Positions 9,501 through 18,668 of a DNA stretch of 64,000 nt are shown piece by piece. Under the pieces are notes generated by a model. That model was not told where the DNA came from. It worked only from the letters and a program-made list of their open reading frames with translations, and ran no database searches. The DNA comes from Bradyrhizobium sp. (lineage in GTDB: Bacteria > Pseudomonadota > Alphaproteobacteria > Rhizobiales > Xanthobacteraceae): the NCBI GenBank assembly GCA_028290305.1, contig JAQGKC010000109.1, positions 12,688-76,687 on the forward strand. The letters are read 5' to 3'. Numbering within the stretch: position 1 is the first letter of the stretch; every line of letters starts with the position of its first letter. The position numbers and the translations under genes are program-made.

Positions 9501-10274
9501 ATGTTTCGAATCCTGACCTGCCTCGCTGCATTTTTCCTGATTGTAACTTCGGCGCATGCCCAGCAGCCCTCCCGCCTCGACGACATCATAAAACGCGGAA
9601 CGTTGCGTGTCGGCATGACCGGCGACTATTTGCCGTTTACCTATCTCGACAAGGCGACCTCGAAATTCCGGGGATTCGACGTCGATATGGCGGAGGCGCT
9701 GGGCAAGGCGCTCGGCGTCAAGGTCGAATATGTTCAGACCGCATGGCCGCAACTGACCAGAGATTTTGAGGCCGACAATTTCGATATCGCGATGGGTGGC
9801 ATCTCGATCACGCTCGACCGCCAAAAAAAGGGAATGTTCTCTTCCCCCGTCATGCGCGAAGGCAAGACCCCAATCGCGCGTTGCGCCGACAAGGGCAAAT
9901 ACGAAACCATTGCCGAGATCGACAAGCCGGGCACGCGCGTGATCGTCAATCCCGGCGGTACCAACGAACGATTTGCCCGCGCCAATATCAAGAACGCCGA
10001 GATCAAAACCTACAATGACAATGTCACGATTTTCGACGAGATCGCCAAGGGCGATGCCGATCTGATGATGACGGATGCATCGGAGACGCGATACCAGCAA
10101 AAGCTTCACCCCGGCGTGCTTTGCGCGGTGCATCCGGAGAAGCCGTTCGATTTTGCCGAGAAAGCCTACTGGCTGCAGCGCGACGCCGCCCTCAAGGCGT
10201 TCGTCGATCAGTGGTTGCACATCGCCGTTGAGGACGGCAGCTTCAAGAAGATCTATGCCGCCTGGTTTGAATAA
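9501..10274 (+). CDS. Periplasmic binding-protein-fold protein, cyclohexadienyl dehydratase (PheC)-like
   Basis: Exported protein of 257 residues with a signal peptide ending at AHAQ (about residue 20) and a family 3 solute-binding fold. The block NPGGTNERFARANI, the DNVTIFDEI segment and LMMTDASET match the PheC branch, periplasmic enzymes that convert prephenate or arogenate to phenylpyruvate or phenylalanine. An amino-acid ABC binding protein is the main alternative, but no permease or ATPase gene is adjacent, which favours the enzyme. The start at 9501 follows GGAGAAG; a longer in-frame start at 9441 would bury the signal peptide. Confidence 0.72.
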   Translation: MFRILTCLAAFFLIVTSAHAQQPSRLDDIIKRGTLRVGMTGDYLPFTYLDKATSKFRGFDVDMAEALGKALGVKVEYVQTAWPQLTRDFEADNFDIAMGGISITLDRQKKGMFSSPVMREGKTPIARCADKGKYETIAEIDKPGTRVIVNPGGTNERFARANIKNAEIKTYNDNVTIFDEIAKGDADLMMTDASETRYQQKLHPGVLCAVHPEKPFDFAEKAYWLQRDAALKAFVDQWLHIAVEDGSFKKIYAAWFE

Positions 10275-10407
10275 TCTCGCGCCGCGGATTTAAGCGGCAT
10301 TTCCTTGGGGTTTCCCCGGAAATTGACCGCTCGCGCGGTCCTAAATTAGACTGCTGGTGAAAGCACATTGAACCGAAGCCGATAATCCACGACTCATACT
10401 TTTGAAA

Positions 10408-10421
10408 GTGATCTAGATCAC
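10408..10421. promoter_or_regulatory. Perfect CRP/FNR-family palindrome
   Basis: GTGATCTAGATCAC is a 14-base perfect palindrome and matches the core of the ideal enterobacterial CRP site (TGTGA-N6-TCACA with TCTAGA spacer) at every position. It lies 57 bases before the start of the DUF2147 gene, the right place for a class I/II activator or a repressor. The binding protein in this organism is inferred. Confidence 0.6.
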
Positions 10422-10477
10422 GTTGCCTGAAACTGCCGAAACGTAGGGTCGGACCAGGATTTCACCTGCAGGAGGTC

Positions 10478-11290
10478 ATGATGAAAAAGCTTCTCGCACT
10501 CGCCGCGTTTTTGCTGGCGAGCAGCGCCGCGCAGGCTCAATACACATTCGATTATGGCGGACGTACCATTCGTATCGATCCGGATCGTGGAACGGTGTCG
10601 ATACCCGGCGTCTACGATAACAGCGGGCGGCGGAAGCGCTCGCATAACGACAAGGACAGCGACCGTCCGCGCAAACAAGTGCCTCAGGAAGCGAAAGTCG
10701 ATCCGCAGGCGCCGGCCCCAACCGCTGGGCCGACCGAACAGGCCACTGCTCCCGCGCTCGCGCCGGCGAACACGTCGCCTGATCCTTCAGCCGCCACGGC
10801 GAATGTCGCACCGGTGGACACCCCCGCTACAGTCCAGCTTCCGGCCAACGCGCCCGCGCCGCAAGTTCAGCAAGACGCAACACCGGCCGCCAAACCGGCG
10901 CCGGCGCCCGTCGTTGCGACGGCTCCCGTGTCGGCGCCGGTGCAAAAGCAGCAGACCCCTGCCCCCGCCGCTCCGGCAGCCCAGTCGGGAAACACTCCGC
11001 TCGGAGTGTGGCTGACGGAGGAGAAAGAGGGCAAGGTCCGGATCGAACAATGCGGCACCAATCTCTGCGGTTATTCCGTGGACGCCAAGTCGAACCAGAA
11101 CGGCGAACAGGTTCTGATCAACATGAAGCCCGGCAAGGACGCCAAATGGAGCGGGCGCATTCTCGACCCGAACACCGGCAGCACCTATGATTCAACGATC
11201 GCGCTGAGAGGCTCGGACACCCTGCGCGTTCAGGGCTGCGCCTTCGGCGGCATGTTCTGCGGCGGCCAGACCTGGAGCCGACTGAATTAG
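10478..11290 (+). CDS. Secreted DUF2147 protein with Pro/Ala-rich linker
   Basis: Exported protein of 270 residues. A clear signal peptide (MMKKLLALAAF..SSAAQAQ) is followed by a short basic region, a long Pro/Ala linker (about residues 65-165) and a C-terminal DUF2147 domain (about 168-270). This domain begins with PLGVWLTEEKEGKVRIEQCG and contains four cysteines that may form disulphides. DUF2147 proteins are periplasmic or outer-envelope proteins of unknown biochemical role. A GGAGGTC ribosome site decides the start. The CRP-like palindrome upstream suggests control by carbon or oxygen status. The end overlaps the convergent methyltransferase-like gene by four bases. Confidence 0.75.
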   Translation: MMKKLLALAAFLLASSAAQAQYTFDYGGRTIRIDPDRGTVSIPGVYDNSGRRKRSHNDKDSDRPRKQVPQEAKVDPQAPAPTAGPTEQATAPALAPANTSPDPSAATANVAPVDTPATVQLPANAPAPQVQQDATPAAKPAPAPVVATAPVSAPVQKQQTPAPAAPAAQSGNTPLGVWLTEEKEGKVRIEQCGTNLCGYSVDAKSNQNGEQVLINMKPGKDAKWSGRILDPNTGSTYDSTIALRGSDTLRVQGCAFGGMFCGGQTWSRLN

Positions 11291-11964
11291 GGTGCCCGGA
11301 TCGCAAACCAGATGACATGGTGCGCACCGCTGCGCTTCGTCGTTGCGCGCACGCCAACCTCGTTCACATCGAAGCCGGCGGCGCGAAGCTGCTTCGAAAA
11401 TGATGCGTTCGGGCCCGACGACCAGACCGCGAGGACGCCGCCCGGCCGAAGTGCCCGGCGGATGGTTTTCAATCCCTTCAGATCGTAAAGTGCGTCATTG
11501 GCTTTGCGGATGAGCCCTTCCGGGCCGTTGTCGACATCGAGCAGGATGGCATCGAACGCCGACGGAGAAGATTGAATCACATCGACGACGTCCGCCTGGC
11601 GAATGCTCGCGCGCGGATCCGTCAGACTATCGCCAAACAACTCCGCCATGGGACCGCGCGCCCAGGCGATGACGGCGGGTACGAGTTCGGCCACCACGAT
11701 CCGCGCGTCGGTGCCCAACACCGCGAGCGCGGCACGAAGTGTGAACCCCATGCCCAACCCGCCGATCAATAAATGGGGACGCTCGACCGCTTCGATTCTT
11801 CTGCACGCGAGTGTCGCAAGCGCCTCCTCGGATCCGCTGAGGCGGCTGTTCATCAGTTCGTTCTGGCCGAGCTTCATGGAGAACTCGGCGCCCCTTCGCA
11901 TCAGACGAAGTTCAACGTCTGCGCCAGGCACCGGCGCCGTATCGATTTGCAACCAAGGAATCAT
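11287..11964 (-). CDS. Spermidine synthase-like / SAM-dependent methyltransferase-fold protein
   Basis: Cytosolic protein of 225 residues with a Rossmann-like fold of the polyamine aminopropyltransferase type. The nucleotide-binding glycine motif GGLGMGFTLR is near residue 68, the acidic VVAELVPAVIAW follows near 90, and the catalytic-loop position reads LLDVDNGPEG (about 142-151). It is shorter than true spermidine synthases (about 280) and lacks their N-terminal beta domain, so substrate and reaction are unclear. It stands alone between convergent and divergent genes. Confidence 0.65.
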   Translation of the reverse strand: MIPWLQIDTAPVPGADVELRLMRRGAEFSMKLGQNELMNSRLSGSEEALATLACRRIEAVERPHLLIGGLGMGFTLRAALAVLGTDARIVVAELVPAVIAWARGPMAELFGDSLTDPRASIRQADVVDVIQSSPSAFDAILLDVDNGPEGLIRKANDALYDLKGLKTIRRALRPGGVLAVWSSGPNASFSKQLRAAGFDVNEVGVRATTKRSGAHHVIWFAIRAP

Positions 11965-12150
11965 GCGATGCTTTTACGCGGTTTTGCTGGGTTAGTGCGA
12001 AGCCTTGCATCGCCGTGCGACGTATCATGTCGAGCCGTGAGCCGACATGGTTCATCCCAAATGGCCCTCACAATCGCCGGTGTGACACCCATCACAGTCC
12101 CCGACGAACCAGTGTGAAACGTTGTTGGCTCCGGAACAAAGGGGAACGTC

Positions 12151-12510
12151 ATGCAACACTTTCGCAAAACAGTAATCGCCGCCCGCATTCTGCTGCTCGT
12201 CGGGGCGTCAGCCGCCACACCTGCTGCGGCGGCGACCTTTGATGGCGAATGGAATGTTCAGATCGCGTCGAAGAACGTTGCTTGCCCCAGCGGAACCAGT
12301 GTCTCGATCGGCATCAACAACGGCCAGGTCGCATCCAGCAATGCCATGGTCACCGCATCAGGCCGGGTCGCGGAAGCCGGCAGCATCAGCGTGACCCTGA
12401 GCAGCGGGATGAAGCGAGCGGTCGGCTCGGGTCACCTCACCGCCACGTCAGGATCGGGTACCTGGCGCGGTGCGATGTGCTCCGGCACCTGGACGGCGCA
12501 GCGCATCTAA
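12151..12510 (+). CDS. Small secreted hypothetical protein
   Basis: 119 residues with a signal peptide ending around ATPAAAA (residue 28). The mature part is Ser/Gly/Thr-rich with two cysteines (CPSGTS and MCSGTW) probably paired, and reads as a compact beta-rich domain (TFDGEWNVQI, GSGTWRGAMCSGTW). Similar small exported proteins are common in rhizobia, but I know of no function. An AAAGGGGAAC site is five bases upstream of the ATG. Monocistronic between a divergent gene and a convergent cupin gene. Confidence 0.65.
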   Translation: MQHFRKTVIAARILLLVGASAATPAAAATFDGEWNVQIASKNVACPSGTSVSIGINNGQVASSNAMVTASGRVAEAGSISVTLSSGMKRAVGSGHLTATSGSGTWRGAMCSGTWTAQRI

Positions 12511-12616
12511 GCGTTGCCGCGAGCCACCATCATCCTTCCGGGCTCGCCGAAGGCGGCTCGCACCACCCGCGATGACAACGCTCCCACGCGAGGATGACGA
12601 TCAACTTCCCACGACA

Positions 12617-13021
12617 TCAACCGACCGGAACGGAATATTCCTCGTCGGTTACGTGCTCCATCCAGGTCGCATAATTCCCGTCCAGCGATTCCTGCATCGC
12701 GAGGTGGGTCATGCCATTGGCGGGCGAGCCGCCATGCCAATGTTTTTCGCCCGGCGGAATCCAGATCACATCTCCCGGTTTGATCTCGCGGATCGGGCCG
12801 CCCTTGGTCTGAACCCGGCCGACGCCGGAGATGACATACAACGTCTGGCCCAGGGGGTGCGAATGCCAGGCCGTCCGCGCGCCCGGCTCGAACGAGACGC
12901 GGGTTGCAACAAGCCGTGCCGGAGCCTCGGTTGCAATGACCGGATCCTGCAAGACCGTACCGGTGAAATACTCCTTGGGTCCGCGGCGTGTCGGCCGTGA
13001 ACCGGCGAGATGAATATCCAT
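12617..13021 (-). CDS. Cupin-domain protein
   Basis: Single-domain cupin of 134 residues. Both cupin motifs are visible: motif 1 with [15 protein letters not shown] (about residues 52-66) and motif 2 with PPGEKHWHG (about 89-97), giving metal-ligand histidines. The pattern resembles small quercetinase-like or carboxymuconolactone-associated cupins. It lies 43 bases downstream of an RraA/aldolase-like gene on the same strand, so the two are probably co-transcribed. Its substrate is unknown. Confidence 0.78.
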   Translation of the reverse strand: MDIHLAGSRPTRRGPKEYFTGTVLQDPVIATEAPARLVATRVSFEPGARTAWHSHPLGQTLYVISGVGRVQTKGGPIREIKPGDVIWIPPGEKHWHGGSPANGMTHLAMQESLDGNYATWMEHVTDEEYSVPVG

Positions 13022-13064
13022 CGAGTTCCTCCTTCAATGACGAACGCAGTCATTCGCGTCCTGA

Positions 13065-13763
13065 TTATTTCTTCAGCGCCGCGTAGCGCGCCTTGGTCTC
13101 GGCGTTCATGGGATAAAGGCCGGGCAACGCCGCGCCGCTGTTCACCTGATCGACGATCCAGGCTTCCATGCGCTCCTGCTCGGCCCCTTCAGCCAGAATG
13201 AGGTCGAGAAACGCCTTGGGAATCACCACGGCGCCATCCTGATCGGCGACAATGATGTCATCCGGAAAGATCGCAACGCCGCCGCAGCCGATCGGTTCGC
13301 CCCAGCCGACGAAGGTCAATCCCGCGACCGACGGGGGCGCTGCGTAGCCGTCGCACCACACCGGCAAACCGGTGCCGAGCACGCCTTCGAGATCGCGCAC
13401 GACGCCGTCGGTCACCAGCGCGGCTACCTTACGCTTGGCCATGCGCGCGCACAGGATATCGCCGAAAATGCCGGCGTCGGTGATGCCCATGGCATCGACC
13501 ACGGCGATGCAGCCTTCAGGCATGGCTTCGATCGCGGTCCGGGTCGAAATCGGCGATGACCAGGATTCCGGCGTCGCCAGGTCCTCCCGCGCGGGCACGA
13601 AGCGCAATGTAAAGGCCGGTCCGACCAGCCGCGGCTGTCCCGGTCGCAGCGGACGCGAGCCCCGGAGCCAGACGTTTCGCAGGCCCTTTTTGAGGAGAAC
13701 CGTGGTGATGGTGGCGGTGGAGACGCGGGAAAGCGTCGCGATCGCTTCGGGGGTCAGGGACAT
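13065..13763 (-). CDS. RraA-like / HMG-CHA aldolase family protein
   Basis: 232 residues of the RraA fold, which includes RNase E inhibitors and metal-dependent 4-hydroxy-4-methyl-2-oxoglutarate/4-carboxy-4-hydroxy-2-oxoadipate aldolases. The family segments GDILCARMAKRKVAALVTDG-type (about residues 100-120), DLEGV and a C-terminal DDIIVADQDGAVVIP block are present. The aldolase-type residues and the cupin neighbour favour a small-molecule lyase over RNase regulation. ATG 13763 was chosen since upstream residues are low-complexity and arginine-rich. It heads a two-gene unit with the cupin. Confidence 0.75.
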   Translation of the reverse strand: MSLTPEAIATLSRVSTATITTVLLKKGLRNVWLRGSRPLRPGQPRLVGPAFTLRFVPAREDLATPESWSSPISTRTAIEAMPEGCIAVVDAMGITDAGIFGDILCARMAKRKVAALVTDGVVRDLEGVLGTGLPVWCDGYAAPPSVAGLTFVGWGEPIGCGGVAIFPDDIIVADQDGAVVIPKAFLDLILAEGAEQERMEAWIVDQVNSGAALPGLYPMNAETKARYAALKK

Positions 13764-14000
13764 CGAAAAAGCAACTCCGGTGGGGATGGATCGGCGGGCG
13801 CATCTTGCGGGGTGGGAGCATCGCGTCAAGTGGCCGCTAACTCGGGGATCAGGCGGCTATATCGCATGGCGCAATAACCGCGTCTTATCACGAGTGCGTT
13901 GATTAATTTATTGAACTCGCAGGCTTATTTGCGTGAAGCGAATTCCACTTCGCCGCAAAACACGTTAGAGCTTGGTATCCGCCGACGAGTTCATGAGGCC

Positions 14001-14732
14001 ATGGCCGCGACGCTTTCCCCGCCCCGCCTTCTGCCAAGTGGCGACAGCGCCATCACGGTAGAGTTCAGCCGCACCATCGATGACGCGGCAAACCAGCGGG
14101 TGCTGGCGCTGGATCGCACGCTGGCAAGCGAACCAATCGCGGGCGTCACCGAGACGGTGCCGACTTACCGATCCCTGCTGGTGCACTACGATCCCCTGCA
14201 GATCGGCTTCGACGTGCTGAGCGAAAAGCTCATCCCGCTGGCGCAGCGGCCTGTTCCGCCCGCCGCGAACACACGGCGCTGGCGCATTCCCGTGGTTTAC
14301 GGCGGCGAGCATGGCATCGATCTTGAAGATGTCGCCAAGACGCTCAAGACGACGCCTGACGATATCGTGGCGCGCCATATCGCCGGCGACTACCGCGTCG
14401 CCATGATCGGTTTTACGCCGGGATGGTCCTATCTCAGTGGCCTCGAGGATTCGCTGCAGATGCCGCGGCTGCAAAACCCGCGGCTGTTGACACCGGCCGG
14501 CACGATCTCCATCGGCGGTGTACAGACCGGCGTGCAATGTCTCGCCGGTCCGAGCGGTTGGCATTTGCTTGGACAGACTGCGGTCAGAACCTATCAGCTG
14601 CACCGCGATCCGATCTTCCTGCTGGAACCCGGCGACCGCGTGACGTTTTCCGCGGTCGATGCCAAAACCTTCGCGGAACAGGATCGCGCCGCGGAAGCCG
14701 GCGAGATCGTCGCCGAGTTGATGGCCTCATGA
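14001..14732 (+). CDS. pxpB: 5-oxoprolinase subunit PxpB (KipI family)
   Basis: 243 residues of the KipI/PxpB family, subunit B of the ATP-dependent 5-oxoprolinase that opens pyroglutamate to glutamate. Recognisable features are the N-terminal LLPSGDSAITVEF block and the C-terminal cyclophilin-like half with GFTPGWSYLSGL and the tract GTISIGGVQTGV. The ATG at 14001 starts where family similarity starts. Its stop overlaps the start of pxpC (ATGA), and pxpA follows, the canonical B-C-A set. The complex acts in the cytosol and recycles 5-oxoproline from proteins and glutathione. Confidence 0.88.
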   Translation: MAATLSPPRLLPSGDSAITVEFSRTIDDAANQRVLALDRTLASEPIAGVTETVPTYRSLLVHYDPLQIGFDVLSEKLIPLAQRPVPPAANTRRWRIPVVYGGEHGIDLEDVAKTLKTTPDDIVARHIAGDYRVAMIGFTPGWSYLSGLEDSLQMPRLQNPRLLTPAGTISIGGVQTGVQCLAGPSGWHLLGQTAVRTYQLHRDPIFLLEPGDRVTFSAVDAKTFAEQDRAAEAGEIVAELMAS

Positions 14733-15778
14733 GCAAACTCGTCATATCAGCTATCGGCCCCGCGAGTTCGGTGCAGGACGGCGGCCGCTATGGCGCCCAG
14801 CGCTACGGTCTGACGCCAAGTGGCGCGATGGACCGGCTCGCGCTCGCCGCAGCGAATTGTCTGGTTGGAAACCCAGCCTTCGCCGCCGCCATCGAAATCG
14901 GCCCGTTCGGCGCCACGTTCACCGCGCGCGAAGGCGCGGTTCGCGTTGCGCTCGCGGGAGCACCGCGCAATGCCGACATCTCCGGACGCGCGGTTGCATC
15001 AGATACGTCGATGACTTTGGCGGATGGCGAGATCCTGACACTGGGTTTTGCGCGCAGCGGTTCCTTCAGCTACCTCGCGATCGAAGGCGCCATTCAGGGC
15101 GAGCCGATGTTCGGCAGCCTGTCTGTAAATGCGCGCGCCGGTCTCGGCAGTCCTTATCCGCGCCCGCTACAGGCCGGCGATGAGTTGCAGACCGCGGACG
15201 CGAGCGGGACCGCCGAGCGCCGGATCGATCTTCCGGCCATTGTGGAGGGACCGATCCGGGTCGTGATGGGTCCGCAGGATGACGAATTCGGTGACGCCAA
15301 GAATCTGTTCCTGGACAGCGAGTGGAAGATATCGGCGACCAGCGATCGCATGGGGTACCGGCTCGAGGGCCCCGTCATCAGACATTTGCACGGTCACAAC
15401 ATCGTCTCCGACGGTACCGTAAATGGCAGCATCCAGGTGCCCGGCAACGGCCAGCCCATCGTGTTGATGCCAGACCGCGGCACCAGCGGCGGCTACCCCA
15501 AGATCGCGACCGTGATATCCGCCGACTTCGGGCGGTTTGCGCAGATCCCCGCCGGCCGTGGTTTCCATTTCAAGGCGATCGGCATGGCCGAGGCGCAGCT
15601 CGAGGCCCGGAAATTCGCGGAAATGCTGAGCGCCCTGCCCGATCGCATCAGGGATATCGAGAATTTTGATCTCAACATCGAAGCGCTGCAAGATGCTAAT
15701 GTCGCCGGCGCCGCCGTCAACGCGGTCGATGCCAGAACATGGCAGGTTCCATCGGCGGATGCACTCGCGCACGACTAA
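14729..15778 (+). CDS. pxpC: 5-oxoprolinase subunit PxpC (biotin-dependent carboxyltransferase-like)
   Basis: 349 residues of the KipA/PxpC family, with the typical opening [23 protein letters not shown] and [12 protein letters not shown], followed by cyclophilin-fold beta segments and [16 protein letters not shown]. It works with PxpA and PxpB; the family is also annotated as a urea amidolyase/allophanate hydrolase subunit 2 homologue, but the pxpBCA order points to 5-oxoprolinase. It starts at the ATGA overlap with pxpB, implying coupled translation. A longer in-frame ORF upstream is only a shadow in pxpB. Confidence 0.88.
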   Translation: MSKLVISAIGPASSVQDGGRYGAQRYGLTPSGAMDRLALAAANCLVGNPAFAAAIEIGPFGATFTAREGAVRVALAGAPRNADISGRAVASDTSMTLADGEILTLGFARSGSFSYLAIEGAIQGEPMFGSLSVNARAGLGSPYPRPLQAGDELQTADASGTAERRIDLPAIVEGPIRVVMGPQDDEFGDAKNLFLDSEWKISATSDRMGYRLEGPVIRHLHGHNIVSDGTVNGSIQVPGNGQPIVLMPDRGTSGGYPKIATVISADFGRFAQIPAGRGFHFKAIGMAEAQLEARKFAEMLSALPDRIRDIENFDLNIEALQDANVAGAAVNAVDARTWQVPSADALAHD

Positions 15779-15812
15779 CCAAAGATCCACTCACGCATGC
15801 GGACAAAACACC

Positions 15813-16574
15813 ATGACAATCGATCTCAATTGCGATCTCGGCGAAGGATTTGGCGCATGGGAAATGGGCAATGACGCCGCCATGATCGAACTCGCCACAT
15901 CCGTCAACATCGCCTGCGGCTTTCATGCCGGCGATTCCGACACCATGCGCAAGACCGTCGAGCTTGCAAAGGCACGCGGCGTCAGCATCGGCGCACATCC
16001 CGGTTACCGCGACCTACACGGCTTTGGCCGCCGGCCCTTTCCGCGCATGAAAGCCTCCGAGATCGAAAATATGGTGGCCTACCAGATCGGTGCGCTGCAG
16101 GCGATCGCGACCATGGCCGGTCACAAGGTCACCCACGTCAAGGCGCATGGTGCGCTATCGAACGTGGCCTGCGAGGACGACACGACCGCGCGGGCGATCG
16201 CCTCCGCGATCAAGGCGGTCGATCCCAATCTGATTTTTGTAGTGCTCGCCAATTCGCGGCTGGTGCAGGCGGGCGAAGCCGCCAATTTGCCGATGGTGCA
16301 CGAGATATTTGCCGACCGAGCCTATGAGGATGACGGCTCGCTGGTGTCGCGCCGCAAACCGGGCGCGGTGTTGCACGACGCATCCGAAATCGCAAAACGC
16401 GTAGTGCGGATGGTGCAGGACGGCGCCGTGGTGTCGGTCACGGGCAAAGTCATCAAGATGCGCACCGACACCGTATGCATTCACGGCGACACGCCCGGCG
16501 CGGTCGATATCGCGCGCGGCGTGAGACAAGCGCTGAAGGATGCGAAGATTGAAGTCGCGCCGTTCAAGGTTTAG
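15813..16574 (+). CDS. pxpA: 5-oxoprolinase subunit PxpA (LamB/YcsF family)
   Basis: 253 residues of the LamB/YcsF family. The opening [19 protein letters not shown], the FHAGDSDTM segment and the VKAHGALSN block are diagnostic. PxpA is the subunit that with PxpBC hydrolyses 5-oxoproline using ATP. It begins 34 bases after pxpC and closes the operon; upstream in-frame starts lie within pxpC and are not credible. A palindromic extragenic repeat follows directly after the stop. Confidence 0.9.
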   Translation: MTIDLNCDLGEGFGAWEMGNDAAMIELATSVNIACGFHAGDSDTMRKTVELAKARGVSIGAHPGYRDLHGFGRRPFPRMKASEIENMVAYQIGALQAIATMAGHKVTHVKAHGALSNVACEDDTTARAIASAIKAVDPNLIFVVLANSRLVQAGEAANLPMVHEIFADRAYEDDGSLVSRRKPGAVLHDASEIAKRVVRMVQDGAVVSVTGKVIKMRTDTVCIHGDTPGAVDIARGVRQALKDAKIEVAPFKV

Positions 16575-16706
16575 ACGTCATCCTGAATCCTGAGGAGCGT
16601 GCTCCGCGCGCGTCTCGAAGGATGAGCCACATCATCATCCTTCGAGGCTCGTCGAAGCAGACGGTGAAAGTGCACCGTCGGGCTCGCACCTCAGGACAAC
16701 GTCACG
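16575..16706. repeat. Extragenic palindromic repeat after pxpA
   Basis: A 130-base imperfect palindrome. Its outer arms read GTCATCCTGA..CCTGAGG and CCTCAGGACAACGTC, and the inner arms TCTCGAAGGATGA and TCATCCTTCGAGG. Elements of this look are frequent in intergenic DNA of Bradyrhizobium-type genomes. It could fold into a long stem-loop and act as an mRNA end or terminator for the pxp operon. Confidence 0.7.
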
Positions 16707-16722
16707 GCTTCGCGCTAAGATC

Positions 16723-16875
16723 TCAGAACGGATGAACCGACAGCGTGCCGAACACCACGGCCGCAATGATGGCGAATGCGCCATAGAGCGCGGCCGCGTG
16801 AAACCCTCTGGCGGTTCGCCCCGAAAGGGAACGCGCGTAAAGGTGCAGACGGGCCTCCGCCGATAGTTCGCGCAT
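16723..16875 (-). CDS. Small single-span membrane protein
   Basis: 50 residues: a charged amphipathic N-terminal half (RELSAEARLHLYARSLSGRT) and one hydrophobic membrane helix (ALYGAFAIIAAVVFGTLSV). The start at 16875 is chosen because GGAG lies seven bases before the ATG; a longer reading from 16980 has no ribosome site. Function unknown; short proteins like this are common orphan genes in rhizobia. Confidence 0.5.
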   Translation of the reverse strand: MRELSAEARLHLYARSLSGRTARGFHAAALYGAFAIIAAVVFGTLSVHPF

Positions 16876-17063
16876 GGTCGTTCTCCAACGCCGCATCGAC
16901 GTGAGTGGAGTACGGTTCGCGGCGGGAAGCAAGACGACCTTGAAAATAGCGATGCCGGATGCTCTGTCAGTGCGTGGCACAGTCGAAAATTCTCTGCCCT
17001 CGGTACAGACGAGAATTTTATTCGCTCGAATTTGAAGCGGATTGGAAGCGGTTCCGTGCCGTG

Positions 17064-18668
17064 TCAGTACACGTCCTGCTGGAACCGCCCCGCCTTCTTG
17101 AGTTCCGCGACAAATTTGACGGCATCATCGGTCGACCGCGCGCCGAACTGTGCAACGATATCGACCAGCGCACGCTCGACATCCTTGGCCATTCGTTTGG
17201 CATCACCGCAGATGTAGATGTTCGCGCCTTCGGCGAGCCACGTCCACAATTCGCGACCGACCTCGCGCATGCGATCCTGCACGTAGAATTTCTTGTCGCC
17301 GTCGCGCGACCACGCCAGCGACAGCCGCGTCAGCAGGCCCGACGTCTTCATGGCGTTCAGTTCGTCGGCATAGAAGAAGTCGCTTTGGCTGCGCTGATGA
17401 CCGAAGAACAGCCAGTTCTTGCCGGGTGCGCCGGTCGCGCGGCGATCGTGCAGGAACGCGCGGAACGGTGCGACGCCGGTGCCCGGCCCGATCATGATGA
17501 TCGGCGTATTCGGATCTTGTGGCAGCGCAAAACCATGCGCCTTCTGGACATAGACCTTCACCTGGTCGCCGGGATTGATGCGTTCGGCCAGGAAGATCGA
17601 AGCGAGCCCTAGGCGCTTGCGCTTGCCGATGACGTAGCGCACGCAATCCACCGTCAGCGACAGCTTGCCAGGTGTCGCATTGTGCGACGACGAGATCGAA
17701 TAGAGCCGCGGTTGCAGCGGCTCCAGCGCTTCGACAAACGCTTCTGGATGCGGACGCACGCCGGAAAATTTTTGCAGCGCCGCCATCACGTCCAGCGTCG
17801 CGGCGTCGCCATCGGGATCCTCGCCCTGTGCCAGCGCGCGCGCTTTCTCGCGCTGCGCGCCGCCGGTAATAAACGAGAGCAGTTCGAACAGCGTATCCGG
17901 TGCAGGCGCCAGCGAAACATCGTCGGTCAATACGTCGCGCAGCGTCTTGCTGTTCACTTCTGTCGTATGCGACGCGCCGAGCAAGGCGATGATCTGATCG
18001 ACATGGCCGAGATCGTTGCGGGCGAAGATGCCGAAGGAGTCGCCGACGACGTAATCGAGGCCGCAACCGCTGAGGTCGAAATCGATATGCCAGGTTTCCT
18101 TTTCCGATCCGGTCTTGTTCAGCAAGCGGCGCGACACGAAGGTTGCCGGCACCGGATTGTCGCGCGAACGCCCTGGCTCCGCGGTGATCGTCGGCGCCGC
18201 CGCGACAGGCGCGGATGGACCCAATGAGGCTGCCGGTGCCTTTTCCAACTCCTCGTTCAGCCTCTTCAGCATCCGGGCGGTTTCCTTGCCGCCGGGGACA
18301 CACAAATTGAGACGCGGTTCAGCCTTGCTCGCGATCGCGTCGGAATAGTCGTTGCAGTTATAGCCGCATTGTCCGCAATCCTGCTGCGCCATCGCCGCCA
18401 TCATCCGTCGCCGCATCGGGCGGCCCTCGGCAAGCTTCATGCGATCGGCAATCGGCATGGTCTGGTCGTGCCAGGGCGCTTCGCCGTCATCGCCATCGCC
18501 CGCGGGTCCTTGCAAAACAGCGGCGCCCTGCTCTGCCGACAACGGTGCGGGACCATCTGTCGAGAGAAGCCCGGCAAAGAAGCCGTTCAGCCAGGAGCGC
18601 TGCGCTTCGGAAAACGGCGCGCTGGGAGGAATGATTTCAATTTTTGGTGGAGGCGTCATCTGGTTCAT
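17064..18668 (-). CDS. CysJ-like reductase with N-terminal Fe-S domain, probable NirA electron donor
   Basis: 534 residues. The C-terminal two thirds is the FAD/NADPH reductase part of sulfite reductase flavoproteins: RLYSISSS for FAD, MIGPGTGVAPFRAF for pyridine nucleotide and a QQDVY terminus. The N-terminal flavodoxin (FMN) domain of CysJ is absent. In its place is a short domain with Cys98, Cys101, Cys105 and Cys123 (DCGQCGYNC...LCVPGG), a pattern of a [4Fe-4S] site. It starts at an ATGA overlap with nirA, so it is very probably the NAD(P)H-to-nitrite-reductase electron chain, not sulfite reductase. Ferredoxin-type delivery is replaced by a dedicated partner; this is inference from fusion and context. 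Confidence 0.8.
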   Translation of the reverse strand: MNQMTPPPKIEIIPPSAPFSEAQRSWLNGFFAGLLSTDGPAPLSAEQGAAVLQGPAGDGDDGEAPWHDQTMPIADRMKLAEGRPMRRRMMAAMAQQDCGQCGYNCNDYSDAIASKAEPRLNLCVPGGKETARMLKRLNEELEKAPAASLGPSAPVAAAPTITAEPGRSRDNPVPATFVSRRLLNKTGSEKETWHIDFDLSGCGLDYVVGDSFGIFARNDLGHVDQIIALLGASHTTEVNSKTLRDVLTDDVSLAPAPDTLFELLSFITGGAQREKARALAQGEDPDGDAATLDVMAALQKFSGVRPHPEAFVEALEPLQPRLYSISSSHNATPGKLSLTVDCVRYVIGKRKRLGLASIFLAERINPGDQVKVYVQKAHGFALPQDPNTPIIMIGPGTGVAPFRAFLHDRRATGAPGKNWLFFGHQRSQSDFFYADELNAMKTSGLLTRLSLAWSRDGDKKFYVQDRMREVGRELWTWLAEGANIYICGDAKRMAKDVERALVDIVAQFGARSTDDAVKFVAELKKAGRFQQDVY

